NCBI GenBank assembly: GCA_036507855.1
Contig: DATCIJ010000145.1
Location: 1-16,978, forward strand
Length of the DNA stretch: 16,978 nt
Reading direction: 5' to 3'
From: JABWBJ01 sp036507855
GTDB lineage: Bacteria; Gemmatimonadota; Gemmatimonadetes; Gemmatimonadales; Gemmatimonadaceae
Part shown: positions 14,054-16,978 of the stretch, piece after piece
Layout: each line of letters opens with the position of its first letter
How positions within the stretch are numbered: position 1 is the first letter of the stretch
Notes under the pieces: model-generated
Told to the model about the DNA's origin: nothing
Seen by the model: only the letters and a program-made list of their open reading frames with translations
Database searches by the model: none
Translations under genes and position numbers: made by a program

Positions 14054-15523
14054 ATGGCAACGAACCGAACGGAGCAAGCCCTCGCCCGCCTCGCGGATTT
14101 GACCCCGCGCCAGATCGTGGCGGAGCTGGACCGCTACATCGTCGGGCAGAACGATGCCAAGAAGGCCGTGGCCATCGCGCTGCGGAACCGCTGGCGACGG
14201 CAGCGCGCCCCGGAATCGATTCGCGACGAGATCTCGCCTAACAACATCATCCTCATCGGCCCAACCGGGGTGGGGAAGACCGAGATTGCCCGCCGGCTGG
14301 CCCGCCTGGCCGGCGCGCCGTTCGTGAAGGTCGAGGCGTCAAAGTTCACCGAGGTGGGTTACGTTGGCCGCGACGTCGAAGGCATGGTGCGCGACCTCGT
14401 CGAAAGCGCGATCGACATGGTTCGCACCGAGCGTGAGACCGAGGTGGAGGACCTGGCGCAGGAGCGCGTCGAAGATCGCCTGCTCGACCTGCTGCTCCCC
14501 GTGCCCGGCGACGTGAAGCCGCGGGCGCCGGTCACCGCCGATACGGCGTCGCCAACCCCCTCCAGCGGCGGTGTGTTCGTCGTGTCACCGACCGGTGACA
14601 TCCAGCAGGATCGGGACGCCGAGGCGGCGCGCGAACGGCACCAGCGCACGCGCGACAAGCTCCGCCAGCTCCTCCGCGACGGGCAGCTCGAACAGCGCGA
14701 GGTCGATATCGAGGTGTCGCAAACCTCCTCGCCCATGCTGGAGATGATGACGTCGCAGGGCGCGCCCGAAGGCATGGAGAACTTCACCGAGATGCTGCGG
14801 GACATGCTTCCCCGCCGCAACAAGAAGCGCACGTTGAAGGTCGCCGAGGCCAGGCGCATCCTGCTCGAACAGGAGTACGACAAACTCATCGACCACGAGG
14901 ATGTTACCTCGGACGCCCTCGATCGCGTCGAGAAGCTGGGAATCATTTTCCTCGACGAGATCGACAAGATCGCGGGCATGCGCTCCGAAGGATCGGGGCC
15001 CGATGTGTCGCGCGAGGGCGTGCAGCGCGACCTCCTGCCCATCGTCGAAGGCTCGAACGTGCAGACCAAGCACGGTATGGTGAAGACCGACCACGTGCTC
15101 TTCATCGCCGCCGGCGCGTTCCACGTCTCCAAGCCGAGTGACCTGATCCCGGAAATGCAGGGGCGCTTCCCGATCCGCGTCGAGCTCAAGCCGCTCACCG
15201 AGGAGGACTTCGTCCGGATCATGACCGAACCCGAGAACGCCCTCACCAAGCAGTACGCGGCGCTCGTCGAGTCGGAGGCCGCGGTGCTGGAGTTCACAGC
15301 CGACGGCGTGGCCGAGGTGGCGCGCATCGCCGCCATCGCCAACCAGCGCATGGAGAACATCGGCGCGCGGCGACTTCACACGGTCATGACGACGCTTCTC
15401 GAAGACGTCCTTTACACGCTGCCTGACAAGTCGATCGAGAAAGTCACGGTCAACCGGGGGCTCGTTCAGCACCGGTTGAAGGCGATCCTGGAAGATGAAG
15501 ATCTCCGCAAGTACATCCTCTGA
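14054..15523 (+). CDS. hslU: ATP-dependent protease ATPase subunit HslU (ClpY)
   Basis: AAA+ unfoldase that feeds substrates into HslV. The 489-residue product shows the N-terminal LTPRQIVAELDRYIVGQ helix, Walker A GPTGVGKT (69-76), the pore loop GYVGRD (102-107), Walker B IIFLDEID (297-304), an arginine finger in QGRFPIRVEL (R371), sensor-2 GARR (437-440) and the C-terminal LRKYIL tail that docks into HslV. The I-domain (about 128-285) is longer than in E. coli HslU (443 residues in total). It carries a Pro/Ser/Thr-rich insert around 155-180. No ribosome site precedes ATG 14054; a pyrimidine heptamer array stands there. It is probably co-transcribed with hslV. Confidence 0.96.
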   Translation: MATNRTEQALARLADLTPRQIVAELDRYIVGQNDAKKAVAIALRNRWRRQRAPESIRDEISPNNIILIGPTGVGKTEIARRLARLAGAPFVKVEASKFTEVGYVGRDVEGMVRDLVESAIDMVRTERETEVEDLAQERVEDRLLDLLLPVPGDVKPRAPVTADTASPTPSSGGVFVVSPTGDIQQDRDAEAARERHQRTRDKLRQLLRDGQLEQREVDIEVSQTSSPMLEMMTSQGAPEGMENFTEMLRDMLPRRNKKRTLKVAEARRILLEQEYDKLIDHEDVTSDALDRVEKLGIIFLDEIDKIAGMRSEGSGPDVSREGVQRDLLPIVEGSNVQTKHGMVKTDHVLFIAAGAFHVSKPSDLIPEMQGRFPIRVELKPLTEEDFVRIMTEPENALTKQYAALVESEAAVLEFTADGVAEVARIAAIANQRMENIGARRLHTVMTTLLEDVLYTLPDKSIEKVTVNRGLVQHRLKAILEDEDLRKYIL

Positions 15524-15528
15524 GCCAA

Positions 15529-15589
15529 TAGGCCAGAGGCCAGAGGCCAGAGGAACGGCTCCTCCGCGTCTCCTCTGGCCTCTGGCCTA
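15529..15589. repeat. Heptamer arrays GGCCAGA as a long perfect inverted repeat (hairpin) before argF
   Basis: Three GGCCAGA units at 15531, 15538 and 15545 plus GG, then 18 nt, then the complementary array at 15572-15589. TAGGCCAGAGGCCAGAGG (15529-15546) pairs over 18 bp with 15572-15589; sliding by one unit gives 15538-15553 with 15572-15587. No T run follows. The right arm ends 5 nt before the argF ATG. It may act as a transcript-end stabiliser, a bidirectional terminator or a leader structure. Confidence 0.8.
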
Positions 15590-15594
15590 GCCGT

Positions 15595-16503
15595 ATGCGC
15601 CATTTCCTCTCCATCCCCGACTTCACCCGGCCCGAGCTCGAGCAACTGCTCGCGCTGGCCGAATCCATGCGCGCCGGGCGCTACACCGCGCGTCCGCTCC
15701 AGGGACAGGCGCTGGCGATGATCTTCATGAAATCGTCAACGAGAACACGCGTGTCGTTCGAGGTCGGCTGTTACCAGCTCGGCGGGCATGCGCTGTTCCT
15801 CTCGCCGCGCGACGCGCAGGTCGGCCGGGGTGAACCCATCGAGGACACGGCGCGCGTCCTGTCTCGTTATGTGCAGGGCATCATGATCCGCACGTTCGCG
15901 CATGCGGATGTCGCGGCCATGGCCGCCCACGCCACGGTGCCCGTCATCAACGGACTCACCGACCTCCATCACCCGTGCCAGGTCCTCGCCGACGTGCTCA
16001 CCATGCGGCAGCACCTCGGCGGGCACGAGGGCAAGGTCGTGGCCTGGGTCGGTGACGGTAACAACATGGCCAACTCCTGGATCGACGCGGCCTGGCGGCT
16101 GGGGTTCAAGCTTCGGCTTGCCTGTCCCGAGGGGTACGATCCTGAGCCCTCGCTCCTGGCCCGCGCGGAGCGTGAAACAGATATCGAGCTCATGCGCGAC
16201 CCGCGTGAAGCGGTCACCGGCGCCGACGTCGTGAATACCGACGTGTGGGCGTCCATGGGGCAGGAGGAAGAGCAGTCAGAGCGGAGCAAGGCATTCAGCA
16301 ATTACACGGTCGATGGAGCGCTCATGCGTCGCGCTGCGCCGCATGCGATCTTCCTGCACTGCCTGCCGGCTCACCGCGGCGAGGAGGTGGCGCCCGAGGT
16401 GATAGACGGGCCGCAGAGCCGCGTGTGGGGCGAGGCCGAGAATCGCCTGCACATCCAGAAGGCCATCATGGCCGTGCTGATGGGGGGAGAGTCGCTCGCG
16501 TGA
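15595..16503 (+). CDS. argF: Ornithine carbamoyltransferase
   Basis: Converts ornithine and carbamoyl phosphate to citrulline in arginine synthesis, in the cytoplasm as a trimer. The 302-residue product has the carbamoyl-phosphate loop SSTRTR (47-52), HPCQ (126-129), the ornithine-side TDVWASMGQE (215-224, D216) and HCLPAHRGEEV (255-265). HCLP with SMGQE favours ornithine over acetyl- or succinylornithine as substrate and rules out aspartate carbamoyltransferase. Length is normal. ATG 15595 gives the standard N terminus (MRHFLSIPDFT), but only pyrimidine-rich hairpin sequence precedes it, so no ribosome site is visible. A small unknown gene follows after 16 bp. Confidence 0.94.
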   Translation: MRHFLSIPDFTRPELEQLLALAESMRAGRYTARPLQGQALAMIFMKSSTRTRVSFEVGCYQLGGHALFLSPRDAQVGRGEPIEDTARVLSRYVQGIMIRTFAHADVAAMAAHATVPVINGLTDLHHPCQVLADVLTMRQHLGGHEGKVVAWVGDGNNMANSWIDAAWRLGFKLRLACPEGYDPEPSLLARAERETDIELMRDPREAVTGADVVNTDVWASMGQEEEQSERSKAFSNYTVDGALMRRAAPHAIFLHCLPAHRGEEVAPEVIDGPQSRVWGEAENRLHIQKAIMAVLMGGESLA

Positions 16504-16519
16504 TCGCCGAGGTGCCTTC

Positions 16520-16978
16520 ATGTCAGATATTCCATACGCAATTCGGCTGAACGCAAATCAGCGGCGACACTTCGAGGTGCTCTTTGCCCGGCTCGAGGAG
16601 TCGCTTGCGAAGGTGGAATCGTTGATGGTCAGTGAGGGGCCGCGGGATTTCACGATGGGCTTCACCGAGGACGATCTTCCCTCTGCGTTTCGAAAGACTG
16701 CTCCGCCGCTGCTCGACCAGCTGAGAAGCGAAATTGCGCAACTGACGAGCGTTCTCGAATTGCGCCGAAGGAGTGTGTCGCGGCGGAGGACCATCGCTGC
16801 CATCCTCACGGCCGAAGCAGTCCGGTTCGAGGACAGTCTTGCATCCCAGATGCGAGGGTACGGAGCGGTCGATCCCAGCGTGGAGCAACACCTCGATCCC
16901 AGGCTCGAAGGCATTGCGCGAACGCTCAACGTGCTGGCGAAATCCCTGAAGGCCACTCACACCAGATCGACCGAATGA
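16520..16978 (+). CDS. Unrecognised 152-residue helical protein
   Basis: Complete gene ending at the last base of the window. GAGGTG at 16509-16514 is a good ribosome site 5 nt before ATG 16520, and the gene lies 16 bp after argF, so it is probably co-transcribed. The product is predicted largely helical, with an amphipathic N-terminal helix (RRHFEVLFARLEESLAKVESL), a DFTMGFTEDDLP turn, a second helix (LLDQLRSEIAQLTSVLELRRR) and a final helix ending LAKSLKATH. There is no signal peptide, membrane segment or Cys. A coiled-coil or small regulatory protein is possible, but I see no family motif. The good ribosome site and the open frame support a real gene. Confidence 0.65.
   Translation: MSDIPYAIRLNANQRRHFEVLFARLEESLAKVESLMVSEGPRDFTMGFTEDDLPSAFRKTAPPLLDQLRSEIAQLTSVLELRRRSVSRRRTIAAILTAEAVRFEDSLASQMRGYGAVDPSVEQHLDPRLEGIARTLNVLAKSLKATHTRSTE

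Noticed and set aside
14359..15472. Long minus-strand frames opposite hslU
   Set aside because: Antisense to a highly conserved gene; low-complexity Ser/Arg content explained by codon bias.
13283..15589. CRISPR array
   Set aside because: Repeats are 7 bp, directly abutting and without spacers; no cas genes in the window.

Overview
High-GC, gene-dense bacterial chromosome, almost entirely read on the + strand. A type IV pilus-type secretin and several lipoproteins with lipoboxes point to a two-membrane cell. TrmFO (the folate/FAD-dependent tRNA methyltransferase), the order topA-trmFO-xerC-hslV-hslU and a stand-alone PadR regulator point away from gamma- and betaproteobacteria. My best guess is Gemmatimonadota or a neighbouring soil phylum such as Acidobacteriota; this is an inference from gene content, not a database result.

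Layout. 1-861: C-terminal part of a PilQ-like secretin, cut by the window edge. 882-3338: a large lipoprotein with Ig-like repeats followed by a probable beta-propeller. 3442-5186: aroC and aroK, two shikimate-pathway enzymes overlapping at GTGA. 5371-5607: a very short Smg/DUF494-like gene. 5661-8207: topA, closed by a good intrinsic terminator at 8250-8283. 8284-10945: an accessory stretch holding a 5'-truncated GxxExxY (PDDEXK-like) gene remnant with CTCTGCG repeats, a PadR gene broken by an in-frame amber codon, and two minus-strand paralogous lipoproteins built from three copies of one unrecognised domain. 10946-15523: the housekeeping block resumes with trmFO-xerC (again overlapping at GTGA), hslV and hslU. 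15595-16503: argF, ornithine carbamoyltransferase. 16520-16978: an unrecognised helical protein.

How the genes relate. topA, trmFO, xerC and hslVU form a conserved block familiar from Firmicutes (topA-trmFO-codV-clpQ-clpY). Smg next to topA is also a known neighbourhood. Here the block has been opened between topA and trmFO by about 2.7 kb of accessory and decaying DNA. aroC/aroK next to pilQ resembles the pilMNOPQ-aro neighbourhood of many Gram-negative bacteria.

Most unusual signal. Many intergenic gaps carry a short tandem array with a 7-bp period, and each gap has its own heptamer (GAGGCTC, AGGTCAG, CTGCCCT, GATGGGA, GGCCAGA). Nearly all fit the pattern GAG plus four bases. In the hslV-hslU and hslU-argF gaps the arrays occur as inverted arms that can fold into hairpins ending 3-5 nt before the next start codon. 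No array lies inside a gene. I do not know a described system that matches this.
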